DNA of 64,000 nt, taken from Aeromonas enteropelogenes. Its GTDB lineage: Bacteria; Pseudomonadota; Gammaproteobacteria; Enterobacterales; Aeromonadaceae. Position numbers and translations under genes: made by a program. This document shows positions 28,357 to 38,700 of the stretch, in pieces. Position 1 is the first letter of the stretch. Each line of letters begins with the position of its first letter. The notes under the pieces are model-generated. The model had not been told where the DNA came from. It saw nothing but the letters and a program-made list of their open reading frames with translations, and searched no databases. The stretch lies in the NCBI RefSeq assembly GCF_000819845.1, contig NZ_CDCG01000011.1, positions 124,001 to 188,000 of the forward strand, read 5' to 3'.

Positions 28357-29010
28357 TCAGCGCCCCAGATAGGTACGGTCGAAAAAGGTGTTGACCCAGT
28401 GGGGGCGATAGATGGCCAGCACCGTCATCGCCATGCCGTTGAGCAGGGCCTCCGGAAACAGCAGGAGTGGCCAGATGGAAAGATAGTCGGCACTGATGGT
28501 ATGCCAGGGATAGGTGCCGCTCACTCCCATCAACAAAGCGCTGGCTACCACCTTGACCGAGATGGTGACGGCGCCGCCGAGAAAGGCCGCGACGAAGAGA
28601 TAGACGAACAGATGGCGGGGCAGCCAGGCCCAGCTCGCCAGAAACAGCAGCCAGCTGGTGGCCACCGGCAAGCCGATGCCGATGAGGGCCTGCCAGCCAA
28701 AATCCGCCAGGTTGGTGACGCCGAAATAACCGAGCACCAGCAGGGTCAGACAAGGTGCGAGCAGGGCCAACCGCCAGCCCAGCAGCAGGGTGAGGGTGGT
28801 GAGGCCGAGAAAGTGGACCTCCAGCCCCTCGTGCAGGCCGGCGCGCAAATACCAGAGCGGGATCAGGGCGATGGCGCTGCCCAGCAGCAGATGCTGGTAA
28901 AGGGGATTGTCATGGAGGGTTTGCCACAGAGGGCGGCGCAGGCTGAACACCAATAGCAACAGCCAGATCAGCAGGGCGGCGAGTTGTCCTTCACTCATGG
29001 GGGCGTCCAT
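28357..29010 (-). CDS. CbiM-like energy-coupling-factor permease (COG3235)
   Basis: 217-aa integral membrane protein with about seven hydrophobic segments. It resembles the CbiM/ECF S-component-like permeases used for cobalt or nickel, with LFPEALLNGMAMTVLAIYRP near the C-terminus matching the CbiM pattern PEAxxNGM. No ATPase or transmembrane partner gene is adjacent, so it is a solitary member; the substrate is unknown. A second possible ATG lies at 28998. Confidence 0.75.
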   Translation of the reverse strand: MDAPMSEGQLAALLIWLLLLVFSLRRPLWQTLHDNPLYQHLLLGSAIALIPLWYLRAGLHEGLEVHFLGLTTLTLLLGWRLALLAPCLTLLVLGYFGVTNLADFGWQALIGIGLPVATSWLLFLASWAWLPRHLFVYLFVAAFLGGAVTISVKVVASALLMGVSGTYPWHTISADYLSIWPLLLFPEALLNGMAMTVLAIYRPHWVNTFFDRTYLGR

Positions 29011-29089
29011 TGCCTGGAGAAGTTGCCGGGCAGCGCACTCCCTGCCGCCCGGGCCTGAAGCAGGCTGATGATCCAGCCTGCCGTTGGCA

Positions 29090-29887
29090 TCAATATTTCA
29101 CGTTGGGGTGATACTTGCCGATGATGGCCTTGACCCTGTCCATGGTCTCCTTGCTGGGGGGCTTGATACCGCTCAGCTCGTAAGGATCTCCCAGCACGTC
29201 CCACTTGTGTTTGCCGAGTTCGTGGTAGGGCAGCAGCTCCACCTTCTCGACGCTCTCGCCCAGCTCGGCAATGAACTTGCCCAGCTCATCGGCGCTCTCG
29301 TCGTCGTCGCTCCAGGTGGGGACGACGACGTAGCGGATCCACATGGTCTTGCCCCTGGCGGCCAGGTGACGGGCAAACTCCAGGGTGTATTTATTGCTGA
29401 CGTGGGTCAGGGGAATGTGTTTCTCGTCATTGATCTGCTTGATATCGAGCAGCACCAGATCGGTCTGGTCGAGCAGGGCATCGACCTGGTCGTCGAGATG
29501 GCGGACGAAGCCGTTGGTGTCGAGGCAGGTGTGAATGCCCTTCTCCTTGCAGGCGGTGAAGAGCTCGGTGATGAAGGCCGGTTGCAGCATGGCCTCGCCG
29601 CCCGATGCGGTCACACCGCCGCCGGAGGCATTCATGAAGTGGCGGTAGCTGGTGATGTCCTGCATCAACTCCGGCACTGTCACCTCACGGCCACCCTGGG
29701 TATCCCAGGTGTCCCGGTTGTGGCAGTACTTGCAGCGCATCAGGCACCCTTGCATGAATACGATAAAGCGGATTCCCGGACCATCGACAGTGCCGCAGGT
29801 TTCAACGGAATGGATCCGGCCAATGACCCCCTGGGGCTTGGCTTGTTCGCTGATTTCGACGGCAGGGATCCGGTTAGTGACAGACAT
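29090..29887 (-). CDS. pflA: Pyruvate formate-lyase activating enzyme
   Basis: Radical SAM enzyme that installs the glycyl radical on pyruvate formate-lyase during anaerobic growth. The 265-aa product has the [15 protein letters not shown] iron-sulfur motif (CxxxCxxC), [11 protein letters not shown] and DTNGFV. ATG 29887 has GGAG six bases upstream. The pflB gene is not adjacent on this side of the gene, which is unusual compared with E. coli; it may lie elsewhere. Confidence 0.95.
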   Translation of the reverse strand: MSVTNRIPAVEISEQAKPQGVIGRIHSVETCGTVDGPGIRFIVFMQGCLMRCKYCHNRDTWDTQGGREVTVPELMQDITSYRHFMNASGGGVTASGGEAMLQPAFITELFTACKEKGIHTCLDTNGFVRHLDDQVDALLDQTDLVLLDIKQINDEKHIPLTHVSNKYTLEFARHLAARGKTMWIRYVVVPTWSDDDESADELGKFIAELGESVEKVELLPYHELGKHKWDVLGDPYELSGIKPPSKETMDRVKAIIGKYHPNVKY

Positions 29888-29952
29888 AGGCAACTCCAAC
29901 GATTCGCGCAGGCCGTTATTTTATTACATAAATCCTTATTGTTCCTACACCT

Positions 29953-32889
29953 TTAGTCTGCCGGATGGCCGCCGAGCAGTTGTTCGAGTGCCCTGACGGG
30001 GAGCGGACGACAAGTGAGGAAGCCCTGGTAGTGCTGGCAACCAAGCTCCTTGAGAATGGCCAGCTGGGCCTCATCCTCGACCCCTTCCGCCGTCACGGTG
30101 AAACGGAACACCTGGGCCAGATCCAGGATCGCCTTGACGATGGCCTTGTCCTGCTCGCTGTGCACCAGGGTCTGGATGAAGCTTCTGTCGAGCTTCACCT
30201 CGTCGGCGGGCAGGTCGCGCAGATAGGCCAGGGACGAGTAGCCGGTGCCAAAGTCGTCGATGGAGAGCAGGATACCGAGCTCCTTCAACTGGTGCATCCG
30301 GGCAATGCTCTCGCGGCGGTTTTCCAGCACCACGGATTCGGTCACCTCCAGCAACAGGCGGGAGGGGGGGACGCCGGTATCGCGCAGTATGTACTCCACC
30401 TGCTGCACGAAGCCCTGGGTGTGGAACTGGCGGGCGCTGACGTTGACCGAGAGGTGAGGGATCTGGAGCCCCTGGTTGAGCCAGAAGCTGTATTGGGCGC
30501 AGGCGGTTTTCATCACCCAGTAGCCGATCTCCAGGATGAGGCTGGTCTCCTCGGCGATGGGGATGAACTCCCCCGGCGGCACCATGGTGCCATCGCTGCG
30601 CTGCCAGCGCAGCAGGGCCTCGATGCCGGAGAGGCTGCCGTTGTCGACCCGGTACTGGGGCTGGTAGTGCAGCAGCAGCTCATGGTGGCGCAGGGCATCG
30701 CGCAGCTGGTTGGTCAGGGTCAGGCGGTTTTTCTCCTGCTGGGCCATCGCCTCGCTGAAGAAAACGTAGCTGCCCTGGCCGGTACGCTTGGCCATGTGGG
30801 TGGCGGTATCGGCCTGCTGCATCAGGGTCAGGTGATCCATGCCGTTGCTGGTAAAGAGGCTGATCCCCACAGAGGCGCTGCAGTGCAGCTTGTGATCGCC
30901 GATGTCGAACGGGGTACGAAACAGCCCCATCAACTCGCGGGCGAAGTGTTCCGCCAGGATCTTGGCGGTGACCTCTCCTTGCCCCAGCTGGGTAAACAGC
31001 AGGGCGAATTCGTCTCCGGAGATGCGGGCCTGGATCAGGTTGTCCTGGGGCAACTCCCGAAAACGGCGCACCACCGCCTGCAGTAGCTGATCGCCGCAGG
31101 CGTGGCCGAGGGAGTCGTTGATCGACTTGAAGTTATCGAGATCCACCAGCAAGAGGGCACCCCACTGGCCGCTGGATTCACCCAGGGTGCGCTGCAGCGC
31201 ATCGTTGAGACTGCGGCGATTGTAGAGACCACTCAGATCGTCGTAGTAGGCGAGCTGCTCGATATGTCTGGCAGCCTCCTTCTCCTGGGTGATGTCGTAG
31301 AAGCTGCAGATGAAGTGGCTGATCTCCCCCTGTCCATCCTTGACGCCGCTCACCATCAGGCGCACCGGAAAGAGGTGGCCATCCTTGTGCAGGCACTGCT
31401 CTTCGCCGAGCCAAAACTCCTGTTCGGTGACCGCACGCCGCACCACCTCTTTGAGATCGTCCCCATAGTAGGTGGGGCGCAGCTGGCGAATGGAGTGACC
31501 AATCACCTCCACCTCGCTAAAGCCGGTGATCCGGCTGAAGGAGAGATTGACCTTGAGCACGATGCCATGGTGATCCATCACCACCAGGCCGTCATGGGTA
31601 TTGAAGGCCACTTCGGCCAGGCGCAGCGCATCGTCGGCGGCGAGTCGGCGCAGCTCGATGGCGGCCCGCTCGTGCTGGCTGCTCAGCTGATCGAGCAGGG
31701 GCTCGGGATCGACCAGCGGCGCATCGAGCAGCAGGGAGAGGTGACCCATGATGGTGCCGTCGGCCCCGTGCAGGGGGATGCCGACATAGGCGTTGGCATT
31801 GGTGGCCAGCAGCTTGGTGGCATTGGGATAGCGCAGGGGAAGATCTTCCACATAAAGGGCCTGACCGTGCTCAAAGAGCTCCCTGCCCGGCCCCGGATCC
31901 ATCTGGATGGGCTTGAGGGTGGAGAAGGTTTGCTCATGAAAGACGCAGCGGGGGATGATCCAGAGCTCCTGGCCGCGGGGCTGGTACTCACCGATGAGGC
32001 CGATACGGGCCCCGCTGATGGTCATGGCCCACTGCACCAGGGTCTTGCAATAGTCGATGCCGGTCAGCCGGTGCAGCTCGGCGGGCAAGGTTGGCTCGTC
32101 GTCATGGGATTCGTCTCCTGGCTGCCAGTGGCCAAGCAGCTGGGCGCTGTGGCGCACCAGTTGCAGCATCTCGTCGCTGATGGGGGTCGGCTCCAGGTAT
32201 TCGAGGCTGAGGACACCAAACAGCTTGTCCTGCTCAAGCAGGGCGCAATCGAGGCGTGAGCGGACGCCGGCGCTGGTCAGATAGAGGTGCTGGCTCAGCA
32301 TCGGCTGGTGGGCTGCTTCGGAAAAACTCAAGGATTTGCGGGTGCGCAGGGCGCGAATGTAGCGACTGTCACCCCGGATCGGATAGAGGCTCTCTACCCC
32401 CAGGGTAAACACCGGGCTGAGCTGTTCACCCCCCAGCTCGCCATTGGCCTGGTAGTGCCAGAGAATGAGTCGATCGGCCCCCAATGTCTCTTTCAGCGTC
32501 TCCAGCAGCGGCGCATACTGTTGCTGGCTTGCCATCTGGCTCAGCCGCGGCAGTTGCAGGGCAAGATCGGCCACCGGAAGCTGGCGCTGATGCTGCAGGC
32601 AGATCAGCCAGAAGTCATTTTGTTCATGGGCGATGGCGATGTGCCACTGCTGCTCGGCAAAGCGCAGGGAGATCTTGCCCCCCTGGCCATTGGCCAGCAG
32701 CTGTTCGATGGGGTGGCGCAGGGCGTCGGGAAGCTGGGCTGGCCAGGGGGCTCTGGGCTCATCGAGCCAATAGAGCGGTGTCTGCATCACGTCGGTCAGT
32801 GCGACCAGCCGTTGGCTGTGCATATCCAGACGAAAAAAGAGCGGCGTCTGGCGGGGAGAAGAGATCTGACTGAGTGCGGTAGACGACAT
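29953..32889 (-). CDS. GAF-GAF-PAS-GGDEF-EAL cyclic-di-GMP protein
   Basis: 978-aa cytoplasmic signalling protein. Approximate domains: GAF-like regions 120-250 and 275-415, PAS 423-540 (with PAC), GGDEF 545-710, EAL 730-970. The GGDEF motif reads SGDEF, so cyclase activity is doubtful. The EAL half keeps IEALLRWQ, NVSARQF, DDFGTGYSSLAYL and KLDRSF, so phosphodiesterase activity is likely. ATG 32889 is chosen: upstream in frame it would overlap the divergent gene at 33025. It probably lowers cyclic-di-GMP and favours motility (inference). Confidence 0.92.
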   Translation of the reverse strand: MSSTALSQISSPRQTPLFFRLDMHSQRLVALTDVMQTPLYWLDEPRAPWPAQLPDALRHPIEQLLANGQGGKISLRFAEQQWHIAIAHEQNDFWLICLQHQRQLPVADLALQLPRLSQMASQQQYAPLLETLKETLGADRLILWHYQANGELGGEQLSPVFTLGVESLYPIRGDSRYIRALRTRKSLSFSEAAHQPMLSQHLYLTSAGVRSRLDCALLEQDKLFGVLSLEYLEPTPISDEMLQLVRHSAQLLGHWQPGDESHDDEPTLPAELHRLTGIDYCKTLVQWAMTISGARIGLIGEYQPRGQELWIIPRCVFHEQTFSTLKPIQMDPGPGRELFEHGQALYVEDLPLRYPNATKLLATNANAYVGIPLHGADGTIMGHLSLLLDAPLVDPEPLLDQLSSQHERAAIELRRLAADDALRLAEVAFNTHDGLVVMDHHGIVLKVNLSFSRITGFSEVEVIGHSIRQLRPTYYGDDLKEVVRRAVTEQEFWLGEEQCLHKDGHLFPVRLMVSGVKDGQGEISHFICSFYDITQEKEAARHIEQLAYYDDLSGLYNRRSLNDALQRTLGESSGQWGALLLVDLDNFKSINDSLGHACGDQLLQAVVRRFRELPQDNLIQARISGDEFALLFTQLGQGEVTAKILAEHFARELMGLFRTPFDIGDHKLHCSASVGISLFTSNGMDHLTLMQQADTATHMAKRTGQGSYVFFSEAMAQQEKNRLTLTNQLRDALRHHELLLHYQPQYRVDNGSLSGIEALLRWQRSDGTMVPPGEFIPIAEETSLILEIGYWVMKTACAQYSFWLNQGLQIPHLSVNVSARQFHTQGFVQQVEYILRDTGVPPSRLLLEVTESVVLENRRESIARMHQLKELGILLSIDDFGTGYSSLAYLRDLPADEVKLDRSFIQTLVHSEQDKAIVKAILDLAQVFRFTVTAEGVEDEAQLAILKELGCQHYQGFLTCRPLPVRALEQLLGGHPAD

Positions 32890-32970
32890 GAACAAACAAC
32901 ATCCTGTTAAGCAACCGTCGGGCTTGCAAGAATACTGCAAAATCGAGGGAAACAAAATTTCATTGAACTC

Positions 32971-32992
32971 TAAATTAGAAAAAGCTAATTTA
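32971..32992. promoter_or_regulatory. Palindromic operator candidate before the CoA-disulfide reductase gene
   Basis: TAAATTAG-AAAAAG-CTAATTTA: perfect 8-bp arms, 6-bp spacer, in the A+T-rich divergent promoter region 33 bp upstream of ATG 33025. Similar A+T-rich palindromes serve ArsR/BigR-type sulfide sensors near rhodanese genes; no regulator gene is adjacent, so the binder is unknown. Confidence 0.5.
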
Positions 32993-33024
32993 TTGGCCAT
33001 TAACGTCCATGAGGAGTCATGCTG

Positions 33025-34713
33025 ATGAAAAGGATCCTGATTATTGGTGGTGTAGCGGGGGGCGCATCGGCGGCCGCCAGGGCCCGTCGCCTGAGCGAGG
33101 ATGCGGAGATCGTGATGTTCGAGCGAGGCGAATTCGTCAGCTTCGCCAACTGCGGTCTGCCCTATCACATCGGGGGGGATATCCCTCATCGGGATGCCCT
33201 GTTGCTGCAGACTCCCCAGAGTTTCAAGCGCCGTTTCAACGTAGATGTGCGTGTCTTCCACGACGTTATCGAGATAGACAAGGCCGGCAAGACCCTGCTG
33301 GTGCGCAATCTGCAAACCGGTGAAGAGCAGCGCGAACCCTATGACGTGCTGCTGCTAAGCCCGGGGGCTGCCCCCATTCGTCCGCCTTTCCCGGGCATCG
33401 ACAGCCCCCACGTCCACACCCTGCGCAATATTCCGGACATGGATCGTATCCTGGCCGCCCTTGAGCACGATCAGCCACGCCACGTCACCGTGGTGGGGGG
33501 CGGTTTCATCGGCCTGGAGATGATGGAAGCCTTGCACCAGCGCAAGCTGGAGGTCACCCTGCTGGAGCTCTCCGATCAGGTGATGGCGCCGGTCGATAAA
33601 GAGATGGCCAATATGCTCCACGCCCGCATTCGCGAGGAGGGGATCGATCTGCGTCTGCGCACCGGCCTCTCCGCCATCGAGAGCCTGGATGTACTGGCGG
33701 AAAAAACCGCCGCCGTGGCCACCGAACAACGGGGTGGATTGCGCCTGACCCTGAGCGATGGCACCCATCTCGATACCGGTCTGCTGATCCTGGCCATCGG
33801 CGTCAAACCCGAGACCCTGCTCGCCGCCAAGGCGGGGCTGGAGCTGGGCCCGCGCGGCGGCATCAAGGTGGATGCCGGCATGCGCACCTCGGATCCCTTC
33901 ATCTACGCGGTGGGGGATGCGGTGGAGGAGACCGACTTCGTGACCGGTGAGTCCGTGCTGATCCCGCTGGCAGGCCCTGCCAACCGTCAGGGCCGGATTG
34001 CCGCCGACAACATGCTGGGGCGCAGCGAGACCTACAAGAAGACCCAGGGGACCGCCATCTGCAAGCTGTTCGATCTGGCGGTGGCGAGCACAGGTCTCAA
34101 CGAGAAGCGGCTGGTGCAGCTGGGTCTGCCGTTCGAGAAGGCCTATGTCCATCCGGGCAGTCACGCCGGCTACTACCCGGGAGCCCATCCGGTCAGCCTC
34201 AAGCTGCTGTTTGCCCCGGATGGCAAGATCTACGGCGCCCAGGCTATCGGCAAGGATGGCGTCGACAAACGCATCGATGTGCTGGCGGTCGCCCAGCGTG
34301 CCGGGCTCACCGTGTTCGACCTGCAGGATCTGGAGCTCACCTATGCGCCGCCGTTTGGCTCGGCCAAGGATGTGATCAACATGGCGGGGTTCGTGGCGAG
34401 CAACCATCTGAAAGGGGATACCACCCTCTGCCACGTGGCCGAGGTGCAGGCCCGTCAGCCACACCAGCTGGTGTTGGATGTGCGCAATACCCCCGAGCTC
34501 GACAAGCTGGGCCGCATCCCGGGGGCGATGCATATCCCCCTCGACGAGTTGCGCGGCCGCCTCGCGGAGCTGCCCAAGGACAAGGAACTGCTGATCAGTT
34601 GTCAGGTGGGGCTGCGCGGCCATGTGGCCTGCCGCCTGCTGAGCCAGCACGGCTTCAAGGTGAAGAACCTTTCCGGCGGCTTCAAGACCTGGCAGATGGC
34701 CACCGCCGACTGA
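33025..34713 (+). CDS. CoA-disulfide reductase with C-terminal rhodanese domain
   Basis: 562-aa FAD enzyme (about residues 1-450) fused to a rhodanese domain (about 465-560), as in the CoA-persulfide/polysulfide reductases. Seen: ILIIGGVAGGASAAARARRL (FAD), the single active-site Cys43 in FANCGLPYH, VTVVGGGFIGLEMMEAL (NADH), YAVGDAVEE, and rhodanese loop SCQVGLRGH with its catalytic Cys. ATG 33025 is eight bases after GAGGAG; the ATG at 33019 is too close to it. Likely role: reduction of CoA or glutathione persulfide or polysulfur, which fits the palindrome upstream. Confidence 0.93.
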   Translation: MKRILIIGGVAGGASAAARARRLSEDAEIVMFERGEFVSFANCGLPYHIGGDIPHRDALLLQTPQSFKRRFNVDVRVFHDVIEIDKAGKTLLVRNLQTGEEQREPYDVLLLSPGAAPIRPPFPGIDSPHVHTLRNIPDMDRILAALEHDQPRHVTVVGGGFIGLEMMEALHQRKLEVTLLELSDQVMAPVDKEMANMLHARIREEGIDLRLRTGLSAIESLDVLAEKTAAVATEQRGGLRLTLSDGTHLDTGLLILAIGVKPETLLAAKAGLELGPRGGIKVDAGMRTSDPFIYAVGDAVEETDFVTGESVLIPLAGPANRQGRIAADNMLGRSETYKKTQGTAICKLFDLAVASTGLNEKRLVQLGLPFEKAYVHPGSHAGYYPGAHPVSLKLLFAPDGKIYGAQAIGKDGVDKRIDVLAVAQRAGLTVFDLQDLELTYAPPFGSAKDVINMAGFVASNHLKGDTTLCHVAEVQARQPHQLVLDVRNTPELDKLGRIPGAMHIPLDELRGRLAELPKDKELLISCQVGLRGHVACRLLSQHGFKVKNLSGGFKTWQMATAD

Positions 34714-34732
34714 TTACTTTCTGTGCCTGTTT

Positions 34733-34770
34733 GCCCCTCTCCCTTGTGCGCGCAAGATGAGGGGCTTTTT
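34733..34770 (+). terminator. Intrinsic terminator of the CoA-disulfide reductase gene
   Basis: GCCCCTC...GAGGGGC stem with an inner CTTG/CAAG pairing, followed by TTTTT. Confidence 0.8.
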
Positions 34771-34917
34771 ATACCCGTCATTCAGTCCCCTCATCCGGCC
34801 TGCAACAGATAGACACACTTTTTTTGCTGACATTGTGAAAAATTAACGTGTTGTTCAGGGGCGTGCGGCTATAACGCGAGCCTTGTACACGAGAAACAGT
34901 GTGGTAGGGAGTGTGAC

Positions 34918-35577
34918 ATGCTGGATATGCTGATCGCCATTTGGCATCAGGACTTTGATGCACTGATTCAGATGCAGGCCGTGCCTATGCTGATCGGCTG
35001 CCTGATGCTGGTGCTGCTGCTGGAATCCGCCTTCGTCTTTCTGCCCCTGCCGGGAGACAGCCTGGTGCTGCTGGCCGGTGGCCTGGTCGGGATGGGAGTC
35101 TTTGGCCCCGAAGTCACCCTCGGTTATCTGCCGCTGGCGGCGGGGATTGGCTCCGTGCTCGCCTATCTGCAAGGACGGGCGCTGCAGCGCACTCGCTTCA
35201 TGGACCATATCGAACGAATGCTGCCCGCCGAGAGTTTGCCAAGGGCAACCAACCTGTTGAAACGATATGGTTTTCTGGCCATGTTCTCGTCCCGCTTCAT
35301 CCCGTTCGTGCGGGTGCTGACTCCCATGCTGATGGGGATTGGCCGCCTGAGCGTGCTGCGCATGTGCATCGCCAGCTTCGCCAGCGCCTTTCTGTGGGCG
35401 CTTTGCCTGAGCCTGGTGGGCAAGCTGGCGATGAAAACCTCCTTCTTCGCCCATCACAGCGAGCTGCTGACTCGCCTGCTGCTGATCGCCTCCCTGGTGC
35501 TCTTCCTCGCTGCCGTCATGGCCATTCTCTTTCGCTGGTTCAAGGGGGGAGCGAAGAGGGAGACGACCCACGAGTAA
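34918..35577 (+). CDS. DedA/SNARE-associated family membrane protein
   Basis: 219-aa inner-membrane protein of the DedA (VTT domain) family, thought to act as lipid carriers and to support membrane potential. It has VFLPLPGDSLVLLAGGLVG near the start, the re-entrant motif FSSRFIPFVRVLTPMLMGIG (F-x-x-R-F-x-P-x-x-R) and about four to five hydrophobic segments. GGGAG eight bases before the ATG. Monocistronic. Confidence 0.92.
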   Translation: MLDMLIAIWHQDFDALIQMQAVPMLIGCLMLVLLLESAFVFLPLPGDSLVLLAGGLVGMGVFGPEVTLGYLPLAAGIGSVLAYLQGRALQRTRFMDHIERMLPAESLPRATNLLKRYGFLAMFSSRFIPFVRVLTPMLMGIGRLSVLRMCIASFASAFLWALCLSLVGKLAMKTSFFAHHSELLTRLLLIASLVLFLAAVMAILFRWFKGGAKRETTHE

Positions 35578-35727
35578 CGGATAATCTTGACTCCCGCTGG
35601 TGGCGTGCGGCGGTTGTCTGCCAAGGGATCGCCGCGTCGGTAATGGGCTTTGTGTCGAGGGGGCGGGATGCCTTATCCTGTTCCCTGTCACGCTGCCATG
35701 GCAGCGCTTTACCCCGGGATGGATCCT

Positions 35728-38700
35728 ATGCGCCTCTTTACCCTTCGCCCTGTTTTCCACCACGCCGTCCGTTCACCCTCTTTCCCCTTTATGCGCCGCG
35801 CAGCGGCCCTGCTGTTGGCGGGGATCACCGGTCTGCTGTTGGCCGGCTGCGGTCCGGACAAGCCCGCGACTACGGCAGAGGCTCCCGCAGCGCAACAAGA
35901 GATTGGGGCGCCGGACGCCGTGGTGCAAGCCAATGCCCGTCAATATCGGGATGCACCGGCGCTGGCGCTGGTTTTCTCCGGTCCGCTCACCCCCAGCGCA
36001 AGCTGGCAGCGCTGGCTTGCGGTGAGCGAGGGGGGCAAGCAAGTGCAGGGGGAGTGGATCCTGGCCGATGATGGCCGCACCCTCTATTTCCCGAACGTGC
36101 AGCCCGACAAGCGTTACGAGGTGACCCTCAAGGCTGGGCTGGGCCCGTCTCCCCAGAGCTGGATCCTCAAGACCCGGCCACTGGAAGCGGGGGCCTCCTT
36201 TACCGCCAGCGGTATGGTGTTGCCGCTGCGCGACGAGCTGCGCCTGCCCATCAGCGCGGTCAACGTAGACGAGGTCAATATCGACTTCTTTCGGGTCGAT
36301 GCCGCCTATCTGCCGCGCTTTCTGGTCGAGTACAGACCCGGTTCCGGCATGGGCAACTGGGAGCTCGAACAGATCACCAAGCGGGCCAAACGGGTGTTCA
36401 GCGGTCGCTATGCGCTGGAGCTGGATCCCAACCGTCGCGAAACCCGCCTCATCAATGTGAAAGAGCCCCAGCTGGCCGAGGCCGGCGTCTATTTTGCGGT
36501 GATGTCCCCCCTTGGCAACTACGACTGGCGCAAGGAGACCACCTATTTCGCGGTGAGCGACATGGGGCTCAGTGCCCGTCGCTATCGGGATCGGCTGGAG
36601 GTGTTTGTCAGTTCGCTGGCAACGGCCGACCCACTCAAGGATGTGCAACTCTCTCTGCTCGACGAGAAGGGCAACCGGCTGCAGGTGCACGCCACCGACA
36701 ATCGCGGTCATCGCCGGTTCGATCAGGTGCAGGGAGCCCGCTTGCTGCTGGCGGAGCAGGGCAAGCATCTGGCAGTGCTGCGTCTCGATGGTGCGGCGCT
36801 TGACCTCTCCACCTTCGATCTTGGAACCCAACCCTGGCAGGCCCAGCAGTTGTATCTGTTCAGCGGGCGCGATCTCTATCGTCCCGGTGAGCGGCTTGAC
36901 AGCGAGATCCTGCTCAAAGGGCAGGATGGCCAGCTGCTGCCGGGGATGGCGGTGGAGCTGGAAGTGAAACAGCCGGACGGCCAGCTGCTCGAACAAAAAC
37001 GGCTGCTGCCGGACAACCTGGGCGCCGCCCACTACGGCCTGCGTCTGCCGATGGATGCGCCGCTCGGGCGCTGGACCATCAACCTCAAGACCGCCGCTGG
37101 CAGTCGCTTCGAGTGGCCTTTTCTGGTGGAGGAATTTCTGCCTGAACGGTTGAAACTGCAGCTTGGCAAGGGGCCGGATGGTGAAGTCACGGATCTGGAC
37201 GCCGCCCTCACCCTGCCGCTCAGGGGGGATTACCTCTACGGCGCGCCAGCGAGTGCCACCAGGGCGAAGGCGGAGGTGAAGATAAGCCGCGCCACCATGC
37301 CCTTTACCCGGTGGCAGGAGTTCACCCTGGGAGACGTGCTGCTCGGCGAGCAGGCCAAGGCGCTCGATCCCGTCAATCTCACTCTCAATGAGCAGGGACA
37401 GGGGACCGTTTCGCTGGCAGATGAACTCGACGGCGTGCGTGCCCTTGGCCCGCTGGAGGTGGCCTATCGGGTGTCGCTCTCCGAGCCTGGCGGCCGCGCC
37501 GTCAATCGCAGCCGCACCCAGTATGGCTGGCCCGAGGGGAGCCAGTGGCCGGCGCTCAAGGCCGATTTTGTGGCTGATCGGGTGGAGGGAGGCAGGCCGC
37601 TGCCGTTCCAGATCCTCAACCTCGATAAACAAGGGCAACCGGTGGCGGGTGAGGTGAAGGTGCGTCTCATCAACGAATACCGCGACTACTACTGGCACTA
37701 TGCCGATGGGGAGGGGTGGAAGTACGAGTTCAACAGCCAGCCCTATCTGGAACAGGAGCAGACCCTGCAGCTTGACGGCAAGGGGCCGACGTCTCTCAGT
37801 CTGACGTTGGCGGCGGGCTGGTATCGCCTCGAGGTGGAAAATAGCCAGGGCCATCAATCCAGTCTGCGGCTGGAGATCGGCAGCTACGCCTGGGGCGGTG
37901 GTGGCGAGCAGGCGCGGCCCGACAAGATCGCCATCACCCTCGACAAGCGCGCCTATCAGGCCGGTGACAAGGCAAAAGTGACTCTGGTGGCGCCGCGCCC
38001 GGGCAAGGGGTTGCTGCTGGTGGAGGATGGTGACGGTCTGCGCTGGTGGCAGCGTATCGAGCTAAAAGCCGAAGGTAGTGAAAAAGAGGGGCGTGGCGAG
38101 TTCGAGATCCCCGTCAGTCCCGAGTGGCAGCGTCATGATTTGCATATCTCGGCCCAGATCGCCGCACCGGATAGCGACTCCAAACCGGCCAGCAGCCAGC
38201 AAGGGCAGAGCCTGCGCTCGGTCGGGCTGGTGCCGCTGACCCTGGACAGGGAGTCCCGCCGCCTGCCGCTCACCCTGAGTGCGCCGGACAAGGCGGTACC
38301 GCTAACCCGTCTTGAGGTGACCGCTACCTCGACCCCGAATAGCCAGGGGCGGGTGGTGCTGGCGGCGGTGGATCGGGGCGTGCTCAACATCAGCGACTAT
38401 CGCCCCCTCGATCCGTTCGAGCTCTTCTTCGGTCGCAAGCGCTTCGCCCAAGATTTGTTCGACAACTACGGGCAAGTGATCCCGCCGCAGGATGGCAAGC
38501 TGGCCCGCCTCAACTATGGGGGCGACCGGGCGCCGCTGAAAAAGGGCGGCGCGCTGGAGAGCCGGGTCGAGATCGCCGCGCTCTGGAGCGGCGAGGTGAG
38601 TTTTGACGAGCAGGGCATGGCGCTGATCCCGCTCGAACTGCCCAATTTCAACGGCGAGCTGGCGCTGATGGCGCTGGCCTGGAACGAGCAGCAGGTGGGG

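Noticed and set aside
32890-33315. Upstream extension of the EAL protein frame
   Set aside because: It overlaps the divergent CoA-disulfide reductase gene and its promoter and has no domain content.
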